This document shows positions 36,648 through 45,322 of a stretch of 64,000 bases of DNA, piece after piece. The stretch's first letter is position 1. Each line of letters starts with the position of its first letter. The position numbers were made by a program, and so were the translations under genes. Source of the stretch: Lewinellaceae bacterium (GTDB lineage: Bacteria; Bacteroidota; Bacteroidia; Chitinophagales; Saprospiraceae); assembly GCA_020636435.1 (NCBI GenBank), contig JACJXX010000001.1:1302001-1366000 (forward strand), written 5' to 3'. The notes below the pieces were generated by a model. That model was not told the DNA's origin. It saw only the letters and a list, made by a program, of their open reading frames with translations, and did no database searches.

Positions 36648-38161
36648 GTAACTATTCAGCACGGCTGAGGATTTAGAAAAAAATTATTATTTTTTGGGAT
36701 GCTACCAGAACCACTACAACAAGCGACCAAGAATTTACCAGAGGAAAGCCAACTGGTAATACAGGCAGTTGTAGTATTTTATGAATCGCAGGTTCAAGAG
36801 CTGAAATCCCGGATCAAAGAATTAGAAGACCAAATCTCAAAGAACAGCAGGAACAGCAGCAAGCCTCCGTCTACAGATGAATTTGACAAGCCTTCGCCCA
36901 AAAGCCTTCGCGAGAAAACAGGCCGCAAGGCAGGGGGGCAAAAAGGGCACAAAGGGAATAACCTGAAAATGGTGGAATCCCCGGATGTAGAAGTGCCTCA
37001 TAAGGTAGAAATTTGTGCCTGCTGCCAAAAAAGCCTGCGGCGGCAAAAAGCTGATGCTATAGAGCGGCGCCAGGTATTTGACTTGCCCCCTTTGGAGTTG
37101 ATCATAACCGAACACCAGGCAGAAGTCAAGCACTGTTCTTGTGGCCATGTCAATAGAGCTGATTTCCCGGCTCATGCCCCCCATTACGTGCAGTATGGGC
37201 CCAACATAAAGAGCCTGTTGGTGTATATGCAAGACTACCAGTTGCTGCCTTATGAACGCACCAAAGAATTTGTCAAAGATGTATTTGGGCACTCCATAAG
37301 CGCCGGCACCTTGTACAATATCCGCCAGTGTGCTTACGATAAACTGGCTGATTTTGAAGAGCGGCTTAAAGCATTGCTAACCGCAGCCGTTGTTGCCGGC
37401 TTTGATGAAACCGGCATACGGATAGTGGCCCAGCGGCTGTGGCTGCATAGCTGCTCTACCGCCTGCCATGCCTATTATGAAGCTCATGCCAAACGGGGCC
37501 AAGTTGCCATGGATGATATTGGCATCTTACCCAAGTTTAAAGGTATTGCCGTCCATGACTTTTGGAGGAGTTACCTTGGTTATGCCTGCGAACATGCCTT
37601 GTGCAACGCACATTTGCTCAGAGATTTAATCTTTATCAAAGAACGTTTCAAGCAAGAATGGGCTGATGAGCTCATTGGCCTGCTCTTAAAAATGAAGGCT
37701 GCTAAAGAAAGGGCTATTGCCAAAGGCAAGCTGGCCTTATCCCAAGCAAGCTTAACAAGATACCGAAAGCTTTACGATGCGATCGTACAAAAGGGGCTTA
37801 AAGCTAACCCTTATGAACCTCCTCCCGAAAAGAAAAGAGGCCGCCCCCCAAAAACAAAGCCTCGAAACCTAATAGAACGCATTAGAGATTACGCCGGCGA
37901 TATTTTGAGGTTCCTCTACGATTTTAAAGTCCCATTTGACAACAACTTCTCCGAACGAGATATCCGAATGATGAAAGTCAAACAAAAAATCTCGGGTTGT
38001 TTCAGAAGTTGGAATGGGGCCAAATTCTTCACAAGAATCCGCAGTTTTATCGTCACGGCCCGTAAACAAGAGGTCAATGTTTTCAAAGCATTGAGGAATT
38101 TGTTTATGGATAATTCTATTACTTTTCAATTAACCAGCACGATGCCGTGCTGAACAGTTAC
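36648..38161 (+). mobile_element. IS66-type insertion sequence in the PIN gene
   Basis: Imperfect 18-bp terminal inverted repeats GTAACTATTCAGCACGGC (36648) and, inverted, GTAACTGTTCAGCACGGC (ending 38161). Perfect 8-bp target duplication TTTTCTTT (36640-36647 and 38162-38169). Removing the element and one duplication restores the host reading frame. Confidence 0.93.
36699..38153 (+). CDS. IS66-family transposase (single-ORF type)
   Basis: 484 residues, complete, stop codon inside the right inverted repeat. N-terminal coiled coil (VQELKSRIKELEDQISKNSRNSSKPPSTD), zinc-finger-like block (CACCQKSL ... CSCGH), then the DDE domain with FDETGIR (first Asp), HDFWRSYLGY..CNAHLLRDL (second Asp) and NNFSERDIRMMKVKQKISG (Glu). 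This differs from the three-gene IS66 element at 41326. The intact gene and exact target duplication suggest recent movement. Confidence 0.93.
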   Translation: MLPEPLQQATKNLPEESQLVIQAVVVFYESQVQELKSRIKELEDQISKNSRNSSKPPSTDEFDKPSPKSLREKTGRKAGGQKGHKGNNLKMVESPDVEVPHKVEICACCQKSLRRQKADAIERRQVFDLPPLELIITEHQAEVKHCSCGHVNRADFPAHAPHYVQYGPNIKSLLVYMQDYQLLPYERTKEFVKDVFGHSISAGTLYNIRQCAYDKLADFEERLKALLTAAVVAGFDETGIRIVAQRLWLHSCSTACHAYYEAHAKRGQVAMDDIGILPKFKGIAVHDFWRSYLGYACEHALCNAHLLRDLIFIKERFKQEWADELIGLLLKMKAAKERAIAKGKLALSQASLTRYRKLYDAIVQKGLKANPYEPPPEKKRGRPPKTKPRNLIERIRDYAGDILRFLYDFKVPFDNNFSERDIRMMKVKQKISGCFRSWNGAKFFTRIRSFIVTARKQEVNVFKALRNLFMDNSITFQLTSTMPC

Positions 38162-38803
38162 TTTTCTTTTTATATTTAACCCTCTATAAACATATATCTC
38201 ATCATTTCCTTTAACCTTATCTTTATATCCTGGGGGTATCTCTTTTTCAAATCTTTTATCGCCTTCCTGTGTAATGTTGTCTATTTCTTCTTGATTATTT
38301 GGAGGAGTACCTATTTTTCCTGCAAATAATTCATCGATCTGATCTCGTAACTCATTATTATTATACAGCTTAGCCTGTTTTTCTCTTTGTTCAGACAATC
38401 CTAAACGAAAACTATCAAAAAGGTCACCAATCTTTTTAATCATTTCGTTTGGATCAATAGCAGAATGTCTTTTCTCCAATTGTAACTTCTTTAATTCGCC
38501 ATCAAAGTATTCTATGGTATTATCAAAAACAGCATCAACTTGGGAAAATTTTTCAACTTGTTCATGAATGACAATCATTCTATTTTCCTGATATTCTAAT
38601 GCTGCTTGAAATGGAATCCAAATTCTATCCTCAATCTTTTTGAAGATTCTTATTAGGTCATCACTCGTTGATTTTGGATACCTGTATAAATTTAATAATA
38701 CATTTGCATCAAGAATAAAAATACAATTACTCCAAAGCTCTTTCAATTCTTGATCAGAGTATGTGTAATATTGGAAAAATAAATCTCTCATCTTTTCTTT
38801 CAT
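38162..38803 (-). pseudogene. PIN-Mrr_N nuclease gene, 5' part (IS-interrupted)
   Basis: Encodes the N-terminal part of a PIN-like (PIN_8 type) nuclease: FILDANVLLNLYRY (first catalytic Asp), AALEYQENR (Glu), then a helical region and RFEKEIPPGYKDKVKG before the IS. Reading through the IS adds an unrelated tail (VTVQHGIVLVN). PIN nucleases of this kind act on RNA, and the Mrr_N-like winged helix in the 3' part links it to restriction/defence proteins. Core GCGCCGAAC lies 7 bp before the start codon. Confidence 0.82.
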
Positions 38804-38815
38804 ATAATTGCGCCG

Positions 38816-39022
38816 AACGGGCGCGTCTCGGCGCAGCCCGAGGCGGAGGTTTTCAAGGTTTTTTTTCCGCGCAGCGGAAAAAAATTTTGAAAAACCGGAG
38901 TCCTCGGGTTGGCGTCTGAGACAGTGTTCTGCGGAGGCCGCGCGCTCCCTAGAGGGAGCGGAAGGCCGGAGCAGGGCGCTGTCTCAGACACAGCGCGCAT
39001 AGCGCGGCGAGACGCGCCCGTT
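38816..39022. repeat. Cloverleaf module, copy C
   Basis: AACGGGCGCGTCTCG ... CGAGACGCGCCCGTT, nearly identical to copies D and E, followed by the GTTGCTGCGCA hairpin (39020-39062). Confidence 0.85.
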
Positions 39023-39059
39023 GCTGCGCAGGCCGGAGCGAAGCGACGGCTTGCGCAGC

Positions 39060-39122
39060 AACGGTTGGCGCCGGCGACGTAGCCAGCTTTTGCTGGCTAT
39101 GGCCGCTGGCGCGGTGTTGTAC
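39060..39122 (-). repeat. attC-like hairpin site
   Basis: AAC-GGTTGGCGCCGGCGACGTAGCCAGC-TTTT-GCTGGCTATGGCCGCTGGCGC-GGT-GTTGTAC. Same plan as the other ~60-bp sites, with sequence replaced in the outer stem. Its GTTGTAC matches GTACAAC at 44011-44017, beyond the recombinase/transposase/IS66 block. Confidence 0.65.
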
Positions 39123-39201
39123 AAAACCTAAAGGTAACTAAAGCGGCCCCTTAGCAGCCGGTTTGTTACCTTTAGCCTTATTTCATATTCTAAACATTAA
39201 G

Positions 39202-40096
39202 ATGATGAAAAAAAACGGTAATTGAAAGAGCCTGTGCTCAAGTTCCAGCATTTAATGCTACCTACCAGCAATTATTAACCAATATCCGGCTGAATGGGCG
39301 CTCAGAGAGCACGCTGAGCAACTATGGGCGTTGCTTAGCTAAGATGGCTCTGTACTTTGAGTGTTGCCCCACCACGCTACCCGATGAGCAGATAAATGAG
39401 TATTTGTTGCTGCTACGGGATACGCAGTGCCCTTCCTACTCCTATTTCAAGCATACCGTCTATGGCTTACGCATGGCTTTTCGCCTGATAGGCAGAGAAG
39501 ACAGAGCGATCCGCCTGCCGTCCATACAGCGTATCAAGTCTTTGCCCACAGTGTTTAGCCGCCAGGAAATCAAACGCTTGATTGGCACCCCAAAGTGGAA
39601 AAAGCACCGCATCCTCTTTGCGCTGATCTATTCTGCGGGCTTGCGCATCAGCGAAGCCAGCAAGCTGGAACAGCGCGACATTGACTTTGAGCGCATGACG
39701 GTTCATATCCGGCAGTCCAAATACAAGAAGGATAGGTATGTGCCCTTGTCTGGCTATATGAAAAAAGGGCTACAAGATTACTACCGGCAGTCTTGCCCTG
39801 TCAAGTATGTGTTCAATGGGAAAGCTACTGGATCGCCGCTCAGTACTCGGGCCATTCAGTACATCTTTCGAGAGAACCTGCGCAAATCGGGCATCAACAA
39901 AAAAGCCAATGTGCATACCCTGCGGCATAGCTATGCTACCCACTTGCTGGAAGATGGGGTAGATATCATCAGCCTGCGTGATTTACTGGGCCACCAGGAT
40001 ATTCAAACGACGCTGGATTATTTGCATGTAGCCCAATTTGAGCGCAGCCGGGCGCATTCCCCCTTGGATACGCTCTACGGCTGGAAGGGTGTGTAA
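39202..40096 (+). CDS. Tyrosine recombinase (XerC/D-like) with an A8 tract at the start
   Basis: From an ATG at 39344 the frame gives 250 residues with all catalytic motifs: SAGLRISEAS, SKYKKDRY, HTLRHSYATHL, TTLDYLHV, ending HSPLDTLYGW. The missing core-binding domain is present upstream in the same frame (VIERACAQVPAFNATYQQLL...STLSNYGRCLAKM). It joins the ATGATGAAA start at 39202-39210 only if one A is lost from the eight-A run at 39208-39215. Slippage there would yield a ~297-residue protein homologous to that at 31602; otherwise the gene is 5'-truncated. Confidence 0.8.
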
Positions 40097-41261
40097 GCCC
40101 TACCGAAAGCCTCGTTTTAGTGTCGGCCAGCTTATCCGAGCTCACGCTGAGCGTATTGCCCACAGCCCGGCTTTTACCCGCCATCAGAAGCGGATGCTGA
40201 TGGCTTTAGGGGCTTGCCGTACGGCTGCCTTGGGGGCTCATAAAGTAGCTTGTACTGAGTGCGGGCAGGTGCAGATAGCTTATAATTCTTGCCGCAACCG
40301 CAACTGCCCCAACTGCCAAGGCCGACAACGCCAGCAGTGGGTGCAGGCCCGGGCCGGAGAGCTATTGCCCGTACCCTACTTCCATTTGGTGTTTACCCTG
40401 CCGGATGCCCTCAACCCCTTGTGCCTGCACAACCCTGAAGTGATGTACCGCCTGCTTTTTGAAGCCAGCTGGTATACTGTCAATAAGTTGGGCAAGGATC
40501 TTCGCTGGGTGGGCGCACAGCTGGGCATGGTAGCTATTTTGCATACTTGGGGCTCCAACCTGAGCTTACACCCCCACCTGCACTGCATGGTGCCTGCTGG
40601 CGGGCTGAGTGGCAATGGGCAGTGGAAACACAGCAAATCCAAAGGCAAGTACCTCTTTAACCGGGAGGTAATGGGCACTATATTCCGTGCCCGGTATGCT
40701 AAGTTGCTGCGCAAGGCTATCCAGGCAGGAGCGATCCCGCAGGGGGATATTCCCCCAGGATTGTTCCGAAAGCTATTTGCCAAGCCCTGGGCGCCTTACG
40801 CAGAGCAGCCCTTCAGGAAAGCCCGGCAGGTAGTCAACTACATTGGCCGGTATTCTCACAGCATTGCCATTGGCAACCACCGTATTAAAAATATCCGGGA
40901 GGGCAGGGTAACTTTCTCCTACAAAAACTACCGAAAAAAGGGGAAGATGGAAAATCTGCGGCTGGAGCAGTGGGAGTTCATCCGCCGCTTTGCTATGCAT
41001 ATTATCCCCTACCGGTTTATAAGAATACGGCATTACGGGATACTAAGCAACCGCTGTAAAGGGCAAGCCCTAAAAGCGGCCAGGGCAGCCCTGGGCGCAG
41101 AAGCCCCGCTAAAAGCAGAGCAGCCCAAAGCGGCATTCAACCCATTGCTGCCGATGCACTATTGCTCCTGCTGCGGGCGCACTACCATGCACCTGCTGCT
41201 GGAAGTGTTGCCCCCGGCCAGGGCCGGGCCGTACGCTAGGGCCGCCAAGGATAATTCGTAA
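40089..41261 (+). CDS. IS91-type (Y2 HUH) transposase, intact
   Basis: 390 residues from the GTG at 40089, which overlaps the recombinase stop by 8 nt and aligns with the start of the related copy (KPRFSVGQL). Motifs: zinc block ACTECGQVQIAYNSCRNRNCPNCQ; LPVPYFHLVFTLPDALN; HTWGSNLSLHPHLHC (HUH histidines); NYIGRYSHSIAIGNHRI, the region of the paired catalytic tyrosines; and a C-terminal CSCCGRTTM. This is the only intact transposase of the three such pairs here, so it may be the active source for rolling-circle movement. Confidence 0.88.
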   Translation: MCKPYRKPRFSVGQLIRAHAERIAHSPAFTRHQKRMLMALGACRTAALGAHKVACTECGQVQIAYNSCRNRNCPNCQGRQRQQWVQARAGELLPVPYFHLVFTLPDALNPLCLHNPEVMYRLLFEASWYTVNKLGKDLRWVGAQLGMVAILHTWGSNLSLHPHLHCMVPAGGLSGNGQWKHSKSKGKYLFNREVMGTIFRARYAKLLRKAIQAGAIPQGDIPPGLFRKLFAKPWAPYAEQPFRKARQVVNYIGRYSHSIAIGNHRIKNIREGRVTFSYKNYRKKGKMENLRLEQWEFIRRFAMHIIPYRFIRIRHYGILSNRCKGQALKAARAALGAEAPLKAEQPKAAFNPLLPMHYCSCCGRTTMHLLLEVLPPARAGPYARAAKDNS

Positions 41262-41393
41262 TGCAGCCAAGGCAGTGTGTTAGGCAAATTATACTATTGC
41301 CCTGGCTATGCTTTGCCCGTAGTACGTAAGCCTACCACCAAGGGCATCTTGCCCACCATTGCTGAAAAGGCGACCTTTGCCTAAAACGCAGAC

Positions 41394-41708
41394 ATGAAAA
41401 AACCATTGACAAGGACGAGCCGTTCGTGGCGGGATGCAGGCTTCTGGGCGGCGTTGCTGGCAGGCCATGAAAAGAGCGGCCAGAGCGTAAAAGAGTATTG
41501 TGCTGCTCAGGGCATAAGCGCCGCCTCGTATTATCGGTGGCAAAAGCGGTTGAATGAGGAAAAAGGCGTGGGGTTCAGCCCAATAGAGATAGAAACGAAG
41601 CCTTTGGGCGGCATAGTAGTTGAATTGCCAGGCGGGGTGGCCTTGCGCTTTAGCGAGTTGCCGCCGGTGGAGTATTTGCGCAGCCTGAGTTCAAGCTTTG
41701 CCCTATGA
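41394..41708 (+). CDS. tnpA: IS66 accessory protein TnpA
   Basis: 104 residues. The SWRDAGFWAALLAGHEKSGQSVKEYCAAQGISAASYYRWQKRL pattern is the helix-turn-helix of IS66 OrfA. It overlaps the next gene by 4 nt (ATGA), so the two are translationally coupled. Probably binds the element ends or regulates transposition. Confidence 0.9.
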   Translation: MKKPLTRTSRSWRDAGFWAALLAGHEKSGQSVKEYCAAQGISAASYYRWQKRLNEEKGVGFSPIEIETKPLGGIVVELPGGVALRFSELPPVEYLRSLSSSFAL

Positions 41709-42067
41709 TGGGCTTTACCTCAGCGCAGCGCTATTACCTGAGCCGGGAGGCTGCGGACATGAGAAAGAGTTATGACGGCTTAAGCGGGCTGGTCCGCCAG
41801 GGCCTGGGCCGCGACCCCTTGAGCGGAGAAGTATTCATCTTTTTGAACCGGCGCCGGACGATGATCAAGATATTGGTGTGGGACCGTAGCGGTTTTGTAA
41901 TTTGGAGCAAGCGCTTGGAACGAGGCACGTTCGAGTTGCCGCGCAGCACAGAGGCCGGCGCGTCGGTGGCCTTGCGCTGGGAGGAGTTGGTGATGATCCT
42001 GGAAGGCGTATCCCTGGGCAGTATCCAACGGCGCAAGCGCTATAGCAGGGAAAAAGCGGCGGCGTGA
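41705..42067 (+). CDS. tnpB: IS66 accessory protein TnpB
   Basis: 120 residues with the family core MRKSYDGLSGLVRQGLGRDPLSGEVFIFLNRRR + ILVWDRSGFVIWSKRLERGTFELP, an almost invariant pattern of IS66 Orf2. Required with TnpA and TnpC for transposition in studied members; its exact role is unknown. Confidence 0.93.
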   Translation: MMGFTSAQRYYLSREAADMRKSYDGLSGLVRQGLGRDPLSGEVFIFLNRRRTMIKILVWDRSGFVIWSKRLERGTFELPRSTEAGASVALRWEELVMILEGVSLGSIQRRKRYSREKAAA

Positions 42068-42227
42068 AAAAAGAGCGGAGTTATCCACCGTTTTTGGGGC
42101 AGGGGTGTTGATAAAGGCGTTTTTTACGCAGCATCGGAAAAAAAACGGGAGAAATCCACACAAAAGGGTGGCGGAGTGTTGGGAAAAAGAGCTTGCAGGG
42201 CCGAGGCCAGACAGCTACCTTTACTGT

Positions 42228-43730
42228 ATGCAAAACGCAGCTACGCCAATGGTTCCGCTGGCCGATTACCAAAAACTGGAATCGGAAATCCAGGACTTGA
42301 AACAACGCATCGCGTGGTTCGAGCGGATGATGTTTGGCCGCAAGAGCGAGCGTTTTGTGCCTGCCGAAGAGATAGAGGGGCAATTGAAATTAGCCTTTGC
42401 CCCGGAACAGGCCCAAGAGGTAGAAGCCACAGTAAAGCAGCTCATAGCGGAGCACGAGCGCAGTGTCCCGCCCAAGAAAGAGAATGCTCACAAAGGCCGG
42501 CAGCCTATCCCGCCTCATTTGCCGCGCGTAACAGAGGTGCTTGAGCCCGAGGAAGATACCAGCGGGATGAAGCGCATCGGCGAGGACATAAGCGAGGTGT
42601 TGGAATATGAGCCGGGCAAAGTATGGGTGCGGCGCACCGTGCGGCCTAAATACGCCCGGATGGAAGCTGAACTGGAGCCAGGCCAAGGACAAATCGTACA
42701 AGCGCCTGCCAAAGAGCTGCCCTTCGGCCGTTCCAAAGCCGGGGTTAGCCTGATCGTGCACATCCTCATAGCCAAATACGTAGAACACTTGCCGCTGCAC
42801 CGGCTCATTGCCCGGTTTGCCCGCAGCGGCTTGAAAGTCCCGCCTCCAACGATAGGGAACTGGGTCAAAACCGGGGCCGAGCCGCTAATGATCCTCTATG
42901 AAGCCTACCAAAATGCCGTTTTTGGCTCCTCTTACCTCCAGATGGACGAAACCAGGCTAAAGGTGCTGGAAGACGGGAGAGGCCGGGCGCACCTGGGGTA
43001 TCTGTGGGCGGTGTTCAGCCCTATCCATAAACTGCCCTTCTTCTTTTACGAAAAAGGGCGGGATCACCATGGGCCAAAAAAATTCCTGGAACGTTTTGCG
43101 GGCGTACTGCAATGCGACGGCTACAGCGTGTACAAAACCCTGGACAGAAAGCTGGCCAGCATCGCCCTGATGAATTGCATGGCCCATATCCGCCGGGAGT
43201 TCTTCGAGGCCCAGGGTACCGACGCCGAGCGGGCCCAAACGGCCTTGACGATGATCAAGATCCTTTACCTGGTGGAAGAAAAAGCTCGCCTGCAGGGCCT
43301 GGACGCCGAACAGCGCCTGGAGCTTCGGCTCAAAGAATCAAAACCTGCCTTCGATACCCTTGGGCAGTGGCTGCAAACCGAATACGACAAGGTTACTCCT
43401 TCCAGCGCCATCGGCAAAGCTATCCAATACGCCCTCAACCGCTGGAAGAACATGGCCTGGTTTTTGGCCGACGGCAATATTGAGATCGACAACAACCTGG
43501 TGGAGAACATTATCCGCCCGGCGGCTATCGGGCGCAAGAATTACTTATTTGCCGGCAGCCACGAAGCAGCCCAGCGCACGGCGATGTTCTATACCTTCTT
43601 CGCCGCCTGCAAACACCACGGCATTGACCCCGAGAAATGGCTCACAGACGTGCTCAACCGCATCCACGATCACAAGGTCAGCCAACTGCATGAACTCTTC
43701 CCGCAGAATTGGAAGCCGGCAGCGGAATAA
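42228..43730 (+). CDS. tnpC: IS66 transposase TnpC
   Basis: 500 residues from the ATG at 42228; the frame extends upstream to 42105, but that region lacks family similarity. N-terminal leucine-zipper-like helix (YQKLESEIQDLKQRIAWFERMMFG), basic PPKKENAHKGRQPIPPHLPR stretch, then DDE domain: MDETRLKVLE, CDGYSVYK..CMAHIRREF, and IEIDNNLVENIIRPAAIGRKNYLFAGSHEAA with the C-terminal Glu. Full length for the family. Confidence 0.93.
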   Translation: MQNAATPMVPLADYQKLESEIQDLKQRIAWFERMMFGRKSERFVPAEEIEGQLKLAFAPEQAQEVEATVKQLIAEHERSVPPKKENAHKGRQPIPPHLPRVTEVLEPEEDTSGMKRIGEDISEVLEYEPGKVWVRRTVRPKYARMEAELEPGQGQIVQAPAKELPFGRSKAGVSLIVHILIAKYVEHLPLHRLIARFARSGLKVPPPTIGNWVKTGAEPLMILYEAYQNAVFGSSYLQMDETRLKVLEDGRGRAHLGYLWAVFSPIHKLPFFFYEKGRDHHGPKKFLERFAGVLQCDGYSVYKTLDRKLASIALMNCMAHIRREFFEAQGTDAERAQTALTMIKILYLVEEKARLQGLDAEQRLELRLKESKPAFDTLGQWLQTEYDKVTPSSAIGKAIQYALNRWKNMAWFLADGNIEIDNNLVENIIRPAAIGRKNYLFAGSHEAAQRTAMFYTFFAACKHHGIDPEKWLTDVLNRIHDHKVSQLHELFPQNWKPAAE

Positions 43731-44010
43731 GCAAGCTGCTGGCTGCAACCGGCAAAGTTAGGGGCTCTTGAGGTCGGGCGCAAGATGCCCTTGGTGGTAG
43801 GCTTACCGTAGTACTGAAAAATGCCTTTGGCAGAGTCAAAAACCACGTGCTTTGCCGTTTTGAAAAGCTAAATGCCTGGATTAATACTCCCGGTAATGGC
43901 ATGGCCCTCTTCTAATGGCCGGTTTTTAAGAGCCTGGCTGGGCCGTTCTACCCTCTAAAAGTGCTATTCTTTGCCCATAGTGCCGCCCTTCGATGCCTGG
44001 CGCCGGCTTC

Positions 44011-44067
44011 GTACAACACCAGAGCGGAAAGTCTTGGCTTGCAGCCGACTTTCGCTCTTAGTTATTC
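44011..44067 (-). repeat. attC-like hairpin site after the coiled-coil cassette
   Basis: GTACAAC-ACC-AGAGCGGAAAGTCTTGGCT-TGC-AGCCGACTTTCGCTCT-TA-GTTATTC. Imperfect ~16-bp stem with unpaired single bases, as in attC; the GTT core overlaps the stop of the 44062 gene. Confidence 0.7.
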
Positions 44068-44988
44068 GCTGCTGTTTTCTTTTCCTTCTTCTAAACTTAT
44101 CTTTCCTTTATTTGCGAGGTTTTGAATTAAGTTTACGCTGCTCATTAGCTGATTTTCAAGTATTTTGTTATTTGTAAATCCTCTCTTTTCCATTTCCATT
44201 ATTTTATCCGAAATACTTAAAAACTTATCAAATGCTTTTTCAATTCTCTCTAATTTAGCCAATTCATGGTCCATGTGGATTAATTCAAACTCGTTCTGTA
44301 ATTCGAGTTGTCTTTTTTCCTCTTCGATAGTTTGAGTTTTTGCTTTTGCAATTGCAGCAATTAATTCTGATTTTTCCTTTTCGTTTAGTGTTTTGCTTCT
44401 CCGTATCTCCCAATAGTTTTTAACCATTCTGTTCAATGGTTCCAAAGCTATAATATCAAAAACTAATTCTTTGGTTTCTTTTACCGTATTTAGTTTGCCT
44501 TCAAAACCAATCTCTCCTGGTGACGCATAGTAAATATGGCTTACCTGTAATTCTTCATAAGGTGCTAAATAATAATGAAGTCGAGCTTCTTCATAAACAT
44601 ACTTTCTTGTTCTTGATTCTCCGAAACCAATATCATCTTGTCTTAATTTCCTTGTGACTGAAATCAGTTTATGAAGAAAATCTATACTCTTGAAAATTTG
44701 GTCAAATTCAAAGGCTCGCCAATTTCTGTCAATCAGTATTTTAAAATTTCCTTTCTGTGGTAAATATTCTTCTCTTATTGATTTTGTCTCCGTTATAAGA
44801 TATTTATCATAGTAAGCAATCCAACTTTTTAGTCGGATTTCATTTTCAATACTATCGTAATTTGAAAACTCCCTTAATCTTTCCTGTAACTGACCATTGT
44901 AGAAGTTTAGTTGTTCTTCTCTTAGCTTGGTAATTGACAAGTATTGTCTTGCCATTCTAATCAACTTGTCTCTATTTGGTCTATCCAT
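44062..44988 (-). CDS. Unknown coiled-coil cassette protein
   Basis: 308 residues, AT-rich, no signal peptide or membrane helix. The first third is charged and helical (RPNRDKLIRMARQYLSITKLREEQLNFYNGQL). The centre contains Tyr/Ile-rich segments (EARLHYYLAPYEELQVSHIYYASPGEIGF). The last ~110 residues are a likely coiled coil (NEKEKSELIAAIAKAKTQ ... LAKLERIEKAFDKFL). No family recognised. It is a single-gene cassette: GGCAGCGAAC precedes the start, and GTTATTCGCTGC, an imperfect complement with a 3-nt insertion, overlaps the stop. Its neighbours suggest a conflict-related role, but the sequence itself does not show one. Confidence 0.72.
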   Translation of the reverse strand: MDRPNRDKLIRMARQYLSITKLREEQLNFYNGQLQERLREFSNYDSIENEIRLKSWIAYYDKYLITETKSIREEYLPQKGNFKILIDRNWRAFEFDQIFKSIDFLHKLISVTRKLRQDDIGFGESRTRKYVYEEARLHYYLAPYEELQVSHIYYASPGEIGFEGKLNTVKETKELVFDIIALEPLNRMVKNYWEIRRSKTLNEKEKSELIAAIAKAKTQTIEEEKRQLELQNEFELIHMDHELAKLERIEKAFDKFLSISDKIMEMEKRGFTNNKILENQLMSSVNLIQNLANKGKISLEEGKENSSE

Positions 44989-45011
44989 TTTTTATTTTTT
45001 TAATGGCAGCG

Positions 45012-45218
45012 AACGGGCGCGTCTCGGCGCAGCCCGAGGCGGAGGTTTTCAAGGTTTTTTTTCCGCGCAGCGGAAAAAAATTTTGAAAAACCGGAGTCCT
45101 CGGGTTGGCGTCTGAGACAGTGTTCTGCGTAGGCCGCGCGCTCCCTAGAGGGAGCGGAAGGCCGGAGCAGGGCGCTGTCTCAGACACAGCGCGCATAGCG
45201 CGGCGAGACGCGCCCGTT
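45012..45218. repeat. Cloverleaf module, copy D
   Basis: AACGGGCGCGTCTCG ... CGAGACGCGCCCGTT with both inner hairpins; followed by the GTTGCTGCGCA hairpin (45216-45258). Confidence 0.85.
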
Positions 45219-45250
45219 GCTGCGCAGGCCGGAGCGAAGCGACGGCTTGC

Positions 45251-45319
45251 GCAGCAACGGCCGGCACATACGGCGTGCTGCCGCATAGGCAGCATGACCG
45301 ATATGTGCTTTGTTGGGCG
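45251..45319 (-). repeat. attC-like hairpin site with perfect consensus core
   Basis: On the - strand: CGCCCAAC-AAAGCACATATCGGTCATG-CTGCC-TATGC-GGCAG-CACGCCGTATGTGC-CGGCC-GTTGCTGC. GCCCAAC fits RYYYAAC exactly, and its complement GTTGGGC begins the same cassette at the other end (46458-46464). The stem has unpaired bases on one strand, as integron sites do. Confidence 0.78.
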
Positions 45320-45322
45320 TTT

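Larger units (their letters stand above)
41326..43806 (+). mobile_element. Three-gene IS66 element
   Basis: Inverted repeats of at least 27 bp starting GTAAGCCTACCACCAAGGGC (41326; complement ends at 43806). Perfect 8-bp target duplication CGTAGTAC (41318-41325 and 43807-43814). 2481 bp; encodes TnpA, TnpB and TnpC, all intact. Confidence 0.95.
39116..44017 (+). mobile_element. Recombinase / IS91-type transposase module carrying an inserted IS66
   Basis: Bounded by GTTGTAC (39116) and GTACAAC (44011), complementary as for single-gene cassettes. It contains recombinase (39202), Y2 transposase (40089) and the IS66 element at 41326-43806. The module start (GTTGTACAAAACC..GGTAACTAAAG) matches the module at 31481. 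Confidence 0.55.
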
